From contig VWPU01003030.1 of NCBI GenBank assembly GCA_013398955.1, forward strand, positions 1 through 64,000: a DNA stretch of 64,000 nucleotides, read 5' to 3'. The notes beneath the pieces were generated by a model that did no database searches, was not told the origin of the DNA, and saw nothing but the letters and a program-made list of their open reading frames with translations. The position numbers were made by a program, and so were the translations under genes. Position 1 is the stretch's first letter; the number at the start of each line of letters is the position of its first letter. This stretch comes from Callaeas wilsoni. Taxonomy: Eukaryota; Chordata; Aves; Passeriformes; Callaeidae. Shown here piece after piece: positions 24,843-37,138 of the stretch.

Positions 24843-27115
24843 CTCCACCCCAAAGAGAGCCCCCACAGATATTGCAATTACAGAAAGGGAAACTGAAACT
24901 TTCAACGCAGTTGATGAAGGTGTTCCCACCGTCTCCTGCAGCTCAGGGTCCAGCAGATAAAACCCACTTGCTATATAAAAAAAAAAAAAAAAAAAATCCA
25001 GATTCTTGCTCCTCAGTGAGCAAATAAATGACACGAAAAGGGTTTTTTCCTCACTCCTGTGGGTCCTCACAAAAGGACTACAAACTTCATGTCAGAGTTG
25101 CAGAGCTAAAGATCCACCTGAAAAGAATGCTTTGTATGGATCACCTGCAGATTCCAGTGCCAGGCTGTGATTCCTGGTTTGGGAATCACAGTTTGGGAGC
25201 AGTTAGAGTAATACCCTTTCGCAGTAACTGAGCGTAATGTGCAATGACTTTAATATTGATGAAAAGGCTCCCTTAGATTATCCTTTAAATAGTTTTATTC
25301 ATAACCTATGAATACTGCTTAGCAGTTTCAGATGAAATTGGCTTTATATAAAATGGAAGAGCCTGGAGAAAATGTTCTGTATTGTTAACTCTGTTTTGGC
25401 TGAGTCGAAACTTGCGCCTCACAGGTTGTACTGGGATTGGACTGCAATGGTGAGACTTGGACCTTTGCTATCGCCACACAGCTTCTGTCTGAATTACACA
25501 AAGCTTGCACTTTTTAAACTTCGTTTTGTTTGACAGTAAGTGGAATTAAAACCTTCTTCTCCCCTTCCAATCTGGGAAGTGTCAGCTTTATGTGAAATTT
25601 TTTTTGATTAAGCAGTTGCAGATTCCAAAGTCCCAGTGCTTTTAACTGGACAGCTTAAGTTTAAGTGGTCAAAAAGATGATTACAGATATTTTGTGTAGC
25701 TCAAACATGGTAAAACCAAGCTGTAATTTTGCAATTGGTGACAACAGCTATTCCTAAAAGACAGTCCTGAAGCAATTGGAACTCTGTGAGTTCCATGCCT
25801 TAGGTAGCAGGAACAGGCTTCCAGGGCTTCCCAGATTTAATTTCTGCACTGTGACAAAATATTTGAAGCACATATGTTGAAACTGGCTTTCACAGTCTGT
25901 ATTTGGGGTTTGATTTTATTGGAAGGTGTGTGAGACTGCTCCTTTGGAAAATCAGGCTCCTCTAATTACGTAGGTAACATATTTTAAAATGTTAGATTCT
26001 GCCTATGAATCATTTCTCTCCCATTATTAGAGGTGACATTTCCATTTAATTTCCCAGTGGGATTCCATTTAGTGTTTTCAAAACAACATCAGTCGAAATC
26101 ATATTTGTTTTGGTTGTTTGCCTTTACAAAGAAATTTTTATGAGAGGAATTGCAAAGTTTTTAAAATGGAAGAAAGAAGAGTTTATAGAGAGGAAATATT
26201 TGTAAAACTTCCACTTGTTATTTTCTTTCAAATTCAATACCTTGAATACATGTCAGACTTGTGAGGCAGCTGTGACATGTCTAAATAGTCTCAGAAATAA
26301 AGGATTTGGGAGTCTGCTGAATTTTCTTGTTTTGATCCTGTTCTCATTCAGTGAATTGTGCATATTTAGTGCTGTGAATGGAGCTGGTGCTTTGCTTTTA
26401 ATTCACACGTGAAGAATTTCATCCGTCCTTGGAGTATTCAGAGCATCTTACCAGGAATAGTTTTTTTAGCTGGTATATTGAATTTTTGTTACATTACTGC
26501 TCTGATGGGACATACACAGGCTGTTCTAGGTATGTCTGTTCTAAATAAAAGTGATTTTTGACTCTGAGCACACGTGGCACAGCCTGGGGTTGTCAGACAG
26601 GTCAGGGCAGGGTTCAGCCCAGGGGACAAGTCTCTGTGTTCTCCAAATTTCCTATTTTTTTGGATAGGACAAAGGCTAATTGTGGTCTGAAGTTTTATCA
26701 GCTGTCACTAATAAGATTCCACAAGATATCTGAGTCCCTGCCGTGTTTTGGGGTTGGTGTATCAAATATAAAGTGAAACTGAAATGTTACAAAAATTGTA
26801 AATAAAGAAGAATGTTTCTGCTTTTGGGAGAGTGTGAAAAGGGAGGGAACAAGAAGAGGGGGGAAACAATGTGTGTGAAGAATAAGAGAGACATAAAATC
26901 TTAGTATGCTGCTTATTAATAGGATTTATTGCTGCTATTTGTAATAACCCTGATTGAATGCATTTCTTTCACGTCGCGTGCTTGGTATTTCCCAGGAAAT
27001 TAGAAGAAAACATTAAATGTGTTGCCTTCTACCCCACATCTCCTTTCCTCTCCCCTGATTTTACTTGGGAGGTTTTAAACATTTATGGGGGAAAACCATT
27101 TTAAAAAGGGCATGT
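24843..27115. other. Repeat-poor unique sequence
   Basis: Contains an A20 homopolymer at 24977-24996, with no CR1 signature at its edge. The rest is AT-rich, low in repeats, and without a supported open frame. Confidence 0.5.
24977..24996. repeat. A20 homopolymer
   Basis: Twenty consecutive A residues. CR1 elements do not end in poly(A), and no SINE or processed gene sequence is recognisable upstream, so its origin is open. Confidence 0.9.
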
Positions 27116-27250
27116 AGCACCAAGGCAATAATCACAGAGCTGTGCTGCTTTATGGGGCAATAATCCAGTTGCCTTGTTTGAAAAAGCTACTTGGCCTTCA
27201 TTCTCCAAGGCTTTTCCTTAGGGAATGCAGCTGGATTATTGCCTTGTAAA
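27116..27250. promoter_or_regulatory. Cluster of inverted TAATC-type sites
   Basis: CAAGGCAATAATC at 27121-27133 is the exact reverse complement of GATTATTGCCTTG at 27234-27246. GGCAATAATCCAG at 27156-27168 is the exact reverse complement of CTGGATTATTGCC at 27231-27243. The three copies therefore share a CAATAATC core, and two contain TAATCC, the binding sequence known for OTX/CRX/PITX-type homeodomains. The motif identity is established knowledge. Enhancer function is inferred from the clustering and from the repeat-poor surroundings. Confidence 0.45.
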
Positions 27251-29064
27251 ACAGTGCTGCATCCCTCTTGTTGATTAATTATAAATCTCTGCTCATGGAG
27301 TACTTTCTGTCTTACAGCATTCTGGTTCCTTTCCTTCATGGCTTTGTCCTGCTTTCTGAGAATTCACAAATAAAAGCCGAGTTTTTCTCGATTTGTGGCA
27401 CTGGAACATTAATCTCCAATCTGGGAGTTCCTGTATGAGCATGTTACACATTTATTTTCTCCCAATAAAGGGGAAGCACAGTTTACTCAACTTTCTACCA
27501 CATATCCACTTCTTTTCTGCAGCCACTGGGATGTGTAAACCTGCAATAAATAAATGTTAGCAAGGAACTCGGGTAGTACCACCCATAGGGATTTCCTGAA
27601 TCTCCTTAGGTTAGAGCTGGGAATGTGGGCTGATAGCTCATGGTGCCACCGTCAAGATATTGTCATTGTTAGCACTAAGATGGGTATTGAACCCCTAAAT
27701 GTTGTTGATTGATCTTTTTGGGCTCTTCCATAAAATTTTTAAGTCTTTTTCCACTTCCCGAGGCTTCTCGGGAATGGGAAGGAGCAGTCCAGAAATACCT
27801 GAAATAGCAAGAAGCCAGACACAGCCGTGCTCAGGTGGTTGCTGGCAGGACATTTTCCAAACTCCAGGTAAGCTGGCAGGACAGTCAGGTTGGAAGTATT
27901 GCCCAACAGGGTTCCAAACTGATAGAGCCTGTCCAAATTGGAAGATTATGGGATTTGTAACATCATCTGTAATTTGTGTGCTGAAGAGGAGTGTGAATAA
28001 TGTTCTGGTGTCTTTTTCAAGGGGTGTTTGCTCGGCGTACAATGAGGGAATGAGTATTTTTGGATGTCACATTTATGATTTGTGCTTGGCAAAGTGGCCA
28101 TCACCATTCCTGATTTATTTATGTGTCAGCCTCCATACAATGGGCACTATGCTGGAAATAATTTGGAAGCTGAAGCTGTTGTTTGTGACCAGCAGCTTCC
28201 TGAGTCGTGTTTGATACGGAGGATTTATCACACCTCCAGCTCTACATCAGCGATGATTATCAATTGTTTTCTTGATGAACAGCAAAACCATGACAGGGAA
28301 AGGCGTGATTGCATTAAGGAAAAGATTCTTCATAAGTCAGAGTGTGACTCACCAGCCTTGGAGAATTTGAAAACTTGGCTGGAGGTGACCCTGAGCAATC
28401 GGATTGAACATTTTGGATTTGTTCTGCTGTGAGCAGGCGTTTGGGCTCCACACCTCACTGGTGCTTCCACGCTGCATCCTTCAGTGACTGAAGGTAGGAG
28501 CTGCTGCTGTGGATTCTGGTGTGCTTCAGACAACTTTTTTTGGTTCTCACTGCTTGTGGGAGCCATCTTCTCATCCTCCTGCCTTAGTAGTTTGTGAACT
28601 GTGCAGCCACGTGGAGAAACTTCTGGATAAGTTGGAGAATTCATCCTTGGGGTCTGTGTGTGTGGGACAAGCACAAGTGTTCTGCTCCCTCAGTTTTAGG
28701 GGCAGCACCAGACGGTGGTGGAGTAGCTTTGTGGAGTCAGCTGCTCTCAATCCACACATCACCAGTAAGGTGAGAATAGAGCGAGGAACATTTACAAACT
28801 TTTCAAATACTTGACAGAAAGGAGCTCAGCCCGTGCTTGGGTGACCCATCCCAGGATGACACCTGAAATGTATTTCTGTCTATGACAGGCTGTGTCATCA
28901 TAGTAAATGAGTTTTCTGGTTTTGAGTCAGTCTGACCACTGTTAAACTCCTTCAGCTGACAGAACACTACGGCAACACTCAAAACAGCTTTTGGGGAGGT
29001 TCCTGGTCTGTACTGACACTTTTTGAGTAGATAAATACACAGCCAGTCTGCAGGACTCCCTTGG
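27251..29064. other. Repeat-poor unique sequence
   Basis: Several overlapping open frames lie at 27695-28814 on both strands, none over 171 codons and none with a recognisable domain or consistent codon bias. No gene is called. Confidence 0.5.
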
Positions 29065-29166
29065 ATCACAAAATCATGGAATGGCCTGAGCTGGAAGAGA
29101 CCTTAAAGATCACCTCCTTCCAAATGCCTTCCATGGGCAGGGACAACTTCCACTAGACCGGCTTGG
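29065..29166 (-). mobile_element. CR1: CR1 3' tip
   Basis: The plus strand reads 'ATCACAAAATCATGGAATGG', 'CCTTCCATGGGCAGGGACAA' and 'CTTCCACTAGACCGGCTTGG'. 'CTAGACC' rather than 'CTATCCC' marks a different, probably older CR1 subfamily from the dominant one. Confidence 0.88.
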
Positions 29167-29787
29167 ATCTAATGTTTAAATTTCCTTAAATTAGAATTTT
29201 TCTCCCTTTTCTTCCCTCCTCAGCTTCAGGATTTCTTGTTGGTTTGTCTCTGCTTCTGTTCCTGACAGCTCAGTGACCTCACACATTAAGATCACACTAT
29301 TTTTTTGACACTCCATATGCAAGAACCTCTTGTGCTTGCCTGAATTACAAGCAGGTTATTAACTCCTAGTGGGGTCACTGCTCTTTCTCACCCAATAAGG
29401 CACAGGATTCACAGTGACATTCTGTGCCCTGCTTTTTGTGGTTTTTATAAATACAGGCAATAACAGATGTGCGCTATAGACACATAAACGAGAGATTACT
29501 GTGCCCTGCTATTGATTTTTGTTTGAGATCAGACACTGATGATTCACCACCTGATGGTGACAGTGAATTTTGGGTGCCTGATCGTCAGTGTTGTTTCTGA
29601 GGGAATTCATGATACTTCTAGAAATTCTTGATGTTTGGATGCTTCGAAGAGTCTGTCATTCTCTGTGGGAAATGGTAACAGGCGTGATTGCCCAAGAAAT
29701 GAGAATTTTTCAGTTCTTTTATTTAAGTGATCGCTGCTTATGACTCCTCACTTTTACAAAGGTCTTTGATTCTTGAATATTAGAGGC
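29167..29787. other. Unique sequence, no gene seen
   Basis: Nothing recognisable between two CR1 fragments. Confidence 0.55.
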
Positions 29788-29946
29788 TCACAAAATGGTT
29801 CAGGTTGGAAAAGACCTTTAAGATCATCAAATGTTAACTCAAACTCAGCACTGCCAAGCCACCACTGAACCAGGTTGGAAAAGACCTTTAAGATCATCAA
29901 ATGTTAACTCAGCACTGCCAAGCCACCACTGAACCATGTTGAACCA
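29788..29946 (-). mobile_element. CR1: CR1 fragment, internally duplicated
   Basis: An antisense CR1 tip ('GGTTGGAAAAGACC', 'AAGATCATCAAATG') occurs twice in tandem: 29801-29870 and 29871-29934. The second copy lacks six bases (AAACTC). The duplication is local rather than a second insertion, because the copies share the same truncation point at 'CCACCACTGAAC'. Confidence 0.85.
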
Positions 29947-32051
29947 TTGAATAAAGGTAAATATTTCTCAGTTTACCCATGTGAAACAGTTTAACATTCA
30001 TACTATCAAAAGGGCTTTTATAAACAGTGCATACTGATGAACGGTGTTGTATTATTTACTATTATTTACAATTATTTAATAACTTGTCCTGTGCATTTTT
30101 ATTTTTACTGTGTCTAAATTTGGGATAGAATGGATAAACATTCAATTATCAAAGAGATTATTTACTAAGAAGTAGAATTAGGAGGAATGCACAGGTAGGA
30201 GGATGAGTTTAGGGGAGCAGCAGGAGAAGGTTACTGTGTGATTAAAGGTCTGAATTGGTGGGTTTGGTTGCAGCAAATCTCTGGAAAGGTTTCTAATGAA
30301 GATCCAATTTAAATTTAAAAAAGAGGATTCCTCATGTGCCATCATCTGGTTTGGGACATGCAGGTTAATAAATATTTTCCCTTTATGTATCCTCAAGAGA
30401 GGCATTCCTTAAAAATTAAATATATTCCTGCACCCCCACCCCCTGATTTCTTATTGTTTTCTGCAAATGAAGTCAGAGCAGGAGGGGGTTTTAACTTCAC
30501 TTAGAGCAATAATTGGTAGGATATATGATGCAAATAAATTGGCTCAAATTTTCCCTTAATGTACCTCGGCTTCAATTCTCCTGCTGCCCTTCTGAACTGT
30601 AGTTATTGTGCTGGCACTGGAGGTACCTTTGAAGAGGCAGAGCTGCCTGTGGCAGTCGAGGCAAAATCAGAAGAAAATTTAAATGATTAATTAATGTAAT
30701 CTAGTGTCTGTTTTACCAAAGGCTTTCGGGGACTTATTTAGCTCGATTAATGAGAGAAATTCCAGCAGCAGGTTTGGAGAATGGGTTTTTGAAGAGTGAA
30801 AATGACACAGCTGCTGGAGGGGAAGTGATCAGGCACCTCTTCATTTTAAACCACCCACTGAATTAGGACTAAGGAAAAATATTCTCGGAAAGCTTTTATT
30901 TTCCAGTTAATTATTGTTTAGTGTATGTAAAAATCCACCTGGTACAGAATTGCTTTAAAGCTGTAAAGGACAACAGGACAGAAATCTCAGCTATAGTTAT
31001 GAGCTGTAAGTGTCCACATTCCTAAAAGGGACTGGGCAAACTCATGGAAAAACCACTGGGGGATATGGAATACAGCTGGAAAATATTCTAGGAAGTTGCT
31101 CTTCTCTTGGAGGGAGAGCCAGGATCTGAACTGACTTTTAGTTCAACCTGGTCTATTCTGTGTTTTAGGATTCAGAAATACCTGCAATCAAACGAGGAAT
31201 GTAAATGGAGTAAAAGTGTTTGGATATTTAAAATCTAGAAATATTTGTATCCATTTAAAATTGTTGTTATTCTGCTTAAATTTGAAAATAGACAGCGATA
31301 AACTAAAATATCGTTATTTCATGCTGTTACAGACAGGTTAGGTGGGATTCTGGACTTCAGTTCCTTACTCTGAGCAAGGCAGCCTTCAAAGTTCGGGCGT
31401 TGCTCATAGGCTTCTGAAAATCTCCAAGGTTTTAATCCCGTTTTTAGGCACTTGTTCTCGTGCTTAACTACTTGCATTGTGAAGAATATTTTCCTGTTGT
31501 GGAGCTGGAGTTCTTGCTGCTGAGATTTTTGTTTCAAAAACATACAACTAATACATCTGAAGCATTTGCAGGGGTTTTTTTGGGTTTTTTTGGGTAATAA
31601 TTTATTTAAAATGAAAACTAAAAAGTGAAGGTTTGCACTGTTTTGGGTAATCATAGAGGAGTGTAGATTGGAGGAGTCGTCTGGAGGTCTGTGGAGGTGA
31701 AGTTGCCCACCCATCTAAATATAGATGGCTCTCTATGAAAAATGTTTTATTTGTGGAAAGTAAAAGTAGATTTTTTTTTTTTTCTGAGCTGTCTCTATTA
31801 AGAGACTTTTTAGTGGCCAGAATGTCAGTGACAAAATGAAAAAATAATGAAAAAATATTTTGTAGTATAGGAAAAAATGGGTCTGCTTTCTCCTGGCTCT
31901 GTGGACTAAGGGTAAGAATGTTAATTTAAAAGATGTGCTAATTTTTATTTCTCTTTCAAGAATAGGGACAACAATATTACCAAAGGTCTGGCTGACAGTC
32001 AGGAGGCCAATTTGACAGTGACAGAATAAAGAATTGGAGGCAGAATTATAG
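29947..32051. other. Repeat-poor unique sequence, possible enhancer
   Basis: From about 30460 to 30900 the sequence carries an octamer ATGCAAAT (30528-30535), several TAAT cores (for example near 30687-30700) and a mix of AT-rich and GC-rich blocks often seen in conserved non-coding elements. No gene is supported. A T-rich tract lies near 31577-31597. Confidence 0.35.
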
Positions 32052-32241
32052 ACTCAGGATCATTCAGGTTGGAAAAGAGTTCCAAGGCCATCAAGTCTCA
32101 CCTGTGACCAATCCCCATCTTGTCACTGAGTGCCACATCCTTGGACACCTCCACGAGTGGGGACTCCAAACCTTCCTGGGCAGCCCCTTCCAATGTCTGA
32201 CCAGCCTCTCCACGAGGAAATTCCTCCTGATGTCCTGAGGT
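32052..32241 (-). mobile_element. CR1: CR1 3' tail, third variant
   Basis: The plus strand reads 'GGATCATTCAGGTTGG', 'CTGAGTGCCACATCCTTGGA', 'CTTCCTGGGCAGCCCCTTCC' and 'GAAATTCCTCCTGATG'. It matches the subfamily at 48364 in having 'GAGTGCCAC' and 'GACCAGCC' landmarks. Confidence 0.9.
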
Positions 32242-33237
32242 CAAGTGATAAAGGAGTAAGAAAGCTGGAAAACGGGCTAAAAATGAATCATTGCAGGCAA
32301 TCTGAATGGAGGAGTCAGAGAAGGGAAGGAAAGAGGATGATTTGCAGAACTCGGTGAGGAATGAGATCGTGGGGCTTTCAGGGGAGCTGTGACATGACTG
32401 GGAAAAGCGGGATGGAGACATGGAATTTTAAAGGGACACGTTTTAAGGTCATGAGACAGAGGAAAGCGACCAAAAGAAGCTGAAATGTATCCCCTCACCA
32501 CCACGAGCAGACAGTTCCCCTTGCTGGAGTTCCCAGCAGGACACTCAGAGTCCTCCTGTGCTGGAAACAGAACTGGTCCCCAACAATCCATGTATCCAAG
32601 AGCAGCAAGGTTTCAGTTTATCTCTTTCACAAGTACCTTCCCCAAATTAGGGCAGCGGCCTAATTTAAAAGTGTGATGTGCCCACATTTTTAATATCAAG
32701 AGGTTTCAGTAAATGTGAAAAGTATCTTTTTAAAAGCTTGCATAAAATCCTGTATTTGAATACAAAGCAGCTGCTTCCAGGAACCATAAAGCAGCCCCAG
32801 TGCACCAAGGAGGTTCATTATTCAGCCCAGGAACACTCGTGCTCCTCATGCTCACAAATTCAAGCACAAATGGCATCCCTCTGGTGTTTGGTTTAGTGAA
32901 GGCTCTGCTAACTACAGATCTATTCCTTCATTAACTCCGTACACACCTGGATTTATCCTGGTTGCCACACCAGCCCACCTCGTTCCTTGCATTGTAAATG
33001 CACACAAAACCTCTATTTTGATTATGATGTAAAAGTGACAGATTAAAATGTCTTTAAGTAGCTTCACCTTATCCACAAGTGCCAAAAGGTTCCTTCATCC
33101 CTTTTCTGTAGTTTCTGTTTAAAATGACTCTTGGTCTGTGTCGGGGGTACCTGCCAGGACAGGACAGGATGAGCTGTGCTACCTAAAGATTTGCACTGGT
33201 TTGTATCTGTCAGTGATAATTCTGTTATTGCAGCCTG
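32242..33237. other. Unique sequence, no gene seen
   Basis: Open frames on both strands are short and overlapping. No repeats are recognisable. Confidence 0.5.
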
Positions 33238-33549
33238 CGAGAAAGATGGAGAGCGACTTTGGACAAGGGCCTGGAGGGACAGAACAAGGGGAAATGGCTT
33301 CAAATTGACAGAGAGCAGGGTGAGATGGGATATTGGGAAGGAATTCTTGGCTCTGAGGGTGGTGAGGCCCTGGCACAGGGTGCCCAGAGAAGCTGTGGCT
33401 GCCGCTGGATCCCTGGAAGTGTCCAAGGCCAGGCTGGACGGGGCTTGGAGCAGCCTGGGATAGTGGAAGGTGTCTCTGCCCATGGCAGGGGATTGGAACG
33501 AGGTGATCTTTTAGCTCCCTGCCAACCCAAACCTTCCTATGATTCTGTA
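33238..33549 (+). mobile_element. CR1: CR1 3' tail
   Basis: Runs from 'GAGAAAGATGGAGAGCGACT' through 'GGTGAGGCCCTGGCACAGGG' to 'TTCCTATGATTCTGTA'. The region is well preserved. Confidence 0.94.
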
Positions 33550-33906
33550 TCACACATCATTTAAGTGGTTACCAAGCCTTTAAGACACTGAGGTATTGAG
33601 TTAGAATTTTTCTGAGTTAAGAGATTTTTATTTTGCATTATTTTAAAGGTACAGGTTGTTTTGATCATTCTTTAATAAAGATAAATTTAATATAATGTCC
33701 ATAATTATCGATAATTTGGAATTGTAGTGTCCTAGCAACTGAAATCAATTTTAAAAAAAGGTTGTGTACGGAGAAATCTACTTCTCTCTGCTTATGTATT
33801 CATTTCATGCTCTTACTAATTGGGAAAACTGCAGCCATATTTTTTTAAAATGGTCTTCACTCCTCTTTATTTACCCAATACTATTCAGTATTTTAATATT
33901 TTTTAA
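33550..33906. other. AT-rich spacer
   Basis: About 360 bp of AT-rich sequence between two CR1 copies, with nothing recognisable. Confidence 0.6.
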
Positions 33907-33995
33907 GTGGGATCGTTGGGGTGTCCTGTGCAAGGCCAGGGGCTGGACTGGATGATCCTGGTGGGTCCCTTTCAACTCTGGAGATTCTGTGGTTC
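33907..33995 (+). mobile_element. CR1: CR1 3' tip, second variant
   Basis: 'GTTGGGGTGTCCTGTGCAAG', 'GGACTGGATGATCCTGGTGG' and 'GAGATTCTGTGGTTC' identify the same variant as 2899-3168. Confidence 0.9.
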
Positions 33996-35231
33996 ACTTT
34001 GTACCAGATTAAAAGAAAGCTTCTAAATGTCCCTTTATACCAGTGGCTGATAAAGTCCCTGAATTCCTGATTTCTGCTCGCTGCCCAAATGGGTCTTGAG
34101 ATTCATTCGATTAATTTCATGACTTTATTAGGATTTTAAGTTTGGCTTAATCTACCTCATGTTTTCACTCTCTCTTACAGCACATTCCTTGCATAATGGA
34201 TGCTTGTGAGCATTAATATTAAATCTTATTTAAGCCTGCATTTAAAAGCAAACCGTATTTTAAACAAAGGAGAAGCAGCACATATAAAGACATAACCTTT
34301 GCATTTGATACCTGTAGTTACTGACAGCTTTTGGGGATATTAAAATGTTATTGTTGATAAACTCGAATGCTGGAAACATCCTCTTGATCTCTCAGGTTTG
34401 TACCATTTCATGCCATGCTTGGCTTAAGGGACTTTTTTTACTCATTTTGCATATTTTTAAAAAAAACAAAGTCACATAAACCTACTCGTCGATCCAGAGG
34501 AGAATATTTTTAATTAATGGAAAGCATTTTGCCCTTACTTACATTTTATACACTGATTTTCTCTGTCCCAGTAAAACTGCCAGTTTGTAATCATGGTTTA
34601 GGTGAGGGGACCGAGAACGCTGTCGGAATGGGGACGAGTCTGTTCCTGCTGCAGATCTGGGCAGTTCAGAAATCGTTCTGCACTTTCCAAGACGCTGTCT
34701 TGAACCACGAGAGACATTTCAAAGAGCTCCCCCGTTCTCACAAGGGTATTTGCTTAATCATCTTTGCTGGAACAACTTCCTTTGGAATGCTAATGAATCC
34801 TCAGCTCCGGGAGGTTCTTTGTGCAAAGTTGCTCTACATGAGATTTAACGCTGTTAAAACCACACACAAGGAAATTTAACCCTCAAAACAGGGGCCAGCC
34901 CCGTTCCTGCTGCTCCCTGACACGCGGGATGTGAAGAGGTGATTGACTGAAATGAACCTTGTGGGGGTGAGGAGGGACAGGCTCAGCTGTAACCTTGCTC
35001 TGCTGGGTGTAGGCAAAGCCCTCTGATGATGCCCTTGTAGGTCCACATTAATTACTCAGTAATTATCCAAGGAGAGAAATAAATAATTTTTTGAGAGGAG
35101 ATATTAGAAGGGACGTTGTATAGCCGTACTTTTCACTGAAAAAAATAGGCTTTTCTGTAAGCTCTCCTCTTTTGCCAACTTTCATGGCTTTTAGGAATTC
35201 TCCTTTATAGTGCCTCAGCTTGGAGTGTTGG
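33996..35231. other. Unique sequence, possible enhancer
   Basis: The part at about 34480-34900 is richer in CpG than its flanks and is open for 120 codons on the plus strand (34517-34879). The peptide has no recognised domain and I do not call it a gene. Confidence 0.35.
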
Positions 35232-35480
35232 AGAATCGTGGAATGGTTTGGGTTGGATGGGAGTTCAAAACTCATCCCATTCCCCCCTGCCATGGGCAGA
35301 GACACCTTCCACTATCCCAGGTTGCTGCAAGCCCGCTCCAGCCTGGCCTTGGACACTTCCAGGGATCCAGGGGCAGCCACATCTTCTCTGGGCAACCTGT
35401 GCCAGGGCCTCACCACCCTCACAGGGAAGGATTTCCTCCTCACATCTCATTTAAATCTCTCCTCATTCAGTTCAAAGCAG
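35232..35480 (-). mobile_element. CR1: CR1 3' tail
   Basis: The plus strand reads 'GAATCGTGGAATGGTTTGGG', 'CCCCTGCCATGGGCAGAGAC' and 'GGGGCAGCCACATCTTCTCT', ending at 'CATTCAGTTCAAAGCAG'. It is full length at the 3' tip. Confidence 0.94.
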
Positions 35481-36432
35481 TAAATAAATACTGGCCATAA
35501 ATAAGGTTACTTGAAAATTCGAAGAGTATTTCCAAGAATTGGAAACATCCAGTTTTGGATTGGTTTTCCCAAGGCAGTAATGAGGCAAATCATGTAAATG
35601 TTGTAAAAATTAAAGGACCAGGGTATTGCTGGGAGTGTGGGATTGACTCAGTGACCCAGCTGGTCCCTTCCTAATAGAATAACAATTAAACAGTAACTGA
35701 GAATATAAAATAATTTCCAATGTGAATTGTGTTTATCTGAATATCTGACTTTAAAAAAAAAAAAGATTTGACTCTTCAGCCTTTATGAATTGTACAACTG
35801 GGGGCTGAAGATAAAATTTTAACTCATTGAGGAAAATACGCTTCCATTCTTTGGGAGTCTTGAGATGTGCTATTATTCCATTTGATAGTTGCAGAAAAAT
35901 ACCTTGGCGAATAAAAGTATTTTTATTAAATTCCTGCTATCATATCTCCCTTTTTACATTTGGCAAGGATTAATATTACTCCATCGTTTAGTCATGAAAG
36001 AACAGGTCCTTGTAATGAACTGTGGCAGGGGAGAGGTGAAGGAGAGCTTTGATAGACAGATCTGATATAATGACACAGAAGATAACACACAATCCATGGT
36101 CCTCATATCTTGATCTTTTATATATGTTCAGCTGCAGGAAAAATTGAGGGAAAAAAGCTTTTTATTAAAAGAAAAAAGCACTAAGACAGTTTGATTGCAG
36201 AAAACTGACTTGAATTACTGCTGTGGAGGAGGAGGAGGAGGAGGAGGAGGAGGGAACGGGTGTGACCACCTGACCCTCTTTTCCTCTTTGGGGGGAGTGG
36301 GAAGCTTCTCTCACTGGCCACTGGAGCCTAATGGAGGAATCATTTTGCTGAGATGTCTTCAAGACTGTTCATTTATCCTGCTGAAAACTGGGAAGATGTT
36401 GGAGAAGACAAAGGAGACAAGACTTCTCCTTG
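35481..36432. other. AT-rich unique sequence with GGA repeat
   Basis: A possible heavily decayed CR1 tip lies at about 35637-35680 ('CAGTGACCCAGCTGGTCCCT'), but it is too diverged to call. The GGA repeat is listed separately. Confidence 0.45.
36225..36253. repeat. (GGA)n microsatellite
   Basis: Nine to ten perfect GGA trinucleotides. Confidence 0.95.
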
Positions 36433-36566
36433 GAATTGTCCAGGGCCAGGTTGGACAGGGCTTGGAGCAATCTGCTCTATGGAAGGTGTTCCTGCCCATG
36501 CCAGGGGTTGGAACTGGATGATCTTTAGGGTCTCTTCCAACCCAACCCATTCTATGATTCTATGAC
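36433..36566 (+). mobile_element. CR1: CR1 3' tip
   Basis: 'GGGCCAGGTTGGACAGGGCT', 'CCATGCCAGGGGTTGGAACT' and a good terminal octamer pair 'ATTCTATGATTCTATGA'. The 3' end is intact and the copy is short. Confidence 0.93.
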
Positions 36567-36996
36567 ATTAAATATCCGGGCCATTTTGGTCGTATTTCTC
36601 TCTTATTTCGTCTTTGTCTCCTGCCCAAGGCGTAAAAAAAGTACTTCCAGCTTGTAGCTCTGTGTTAGAACCACGCAAAGCGTCTGTGATTGTGCCACGT
36701 CTGTCCCAGGAACTTGTGATCCAGCTGAGCAGCACGAGGGAAATGAGACAGGAGGATGGCATCAGCTGAGGGAAACAGAGCAGTGAGGGCTCACAGTGAT
36801 GGAGAGGCAGGGAGGTTCAGTTCCTGTGCTCCAGAGGCTCTTGTCACACGGATCAGGGCATCCTCGTGGTGTCTGAGTTTGGTCTCAAACTCTGTTTGCT
36901 TCTCCAGCAGCAAAAAAGTGTCGAATGAAATTTGGAGAGGAGCTGTGATCGGTGAGAAAGTGGAGGGAACAAAGTTTGCAAATAAATAGTAAAAAA
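36567..36996. other. Unique spacer
   Basis: About 430 bp between two same-strand CR1 tips. Moderately GC-rich, no gene recognised. Confidence 0.5.
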
Positions 36997-37138
36997 CCCA
37001 TCCCTGGAAGTGTTCGGGGCTAGGTTGGATGGGGTTTGGAGCAACCTGGGGTAGTGGAAGGTGTCCCTGCCCATGGCAGGGCATGGAACGAGGTGATCTT
37101 TGAGATCCCTTGTACTCCAAACCATTCTGGAATTCCGA
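36997..37138 (+). mobile_element. CR1: CR1 3' tip
   Basis: 'CCCATCCCTGGAAGTGTTCG' to 'CCAAACCATTCTGGAATTCC'. The terminal octamers are mutated. Confidence 0.9.

Noticed and set aside
24977..24996. A20 tract as a processed-pseudogene or SINE tail
   Set aside because: No gene- or SINE-like sequence precedes it and no target-site duplication was seen.
27699..28214. 171-codon plus-strand open frame
   Set aside because: Overlapped by open frames on the other strand, with no domain and an abrupt change of composition along its length.
34517..34879. 120-codon plus-strand open frame (starts MESILPLLTFYT)
   Set aside because: Hydrophobic N-terminus looked signal-like, but the start is in a T-rich stretch and nothing downstream matches a known family.
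35637..35683. Possible additional CR1 tip (CAGTGACCCAGCTGGTCCCT)
   Set aside because: Too diverged and lacking the terminal octamers, so only a weak resemblance.
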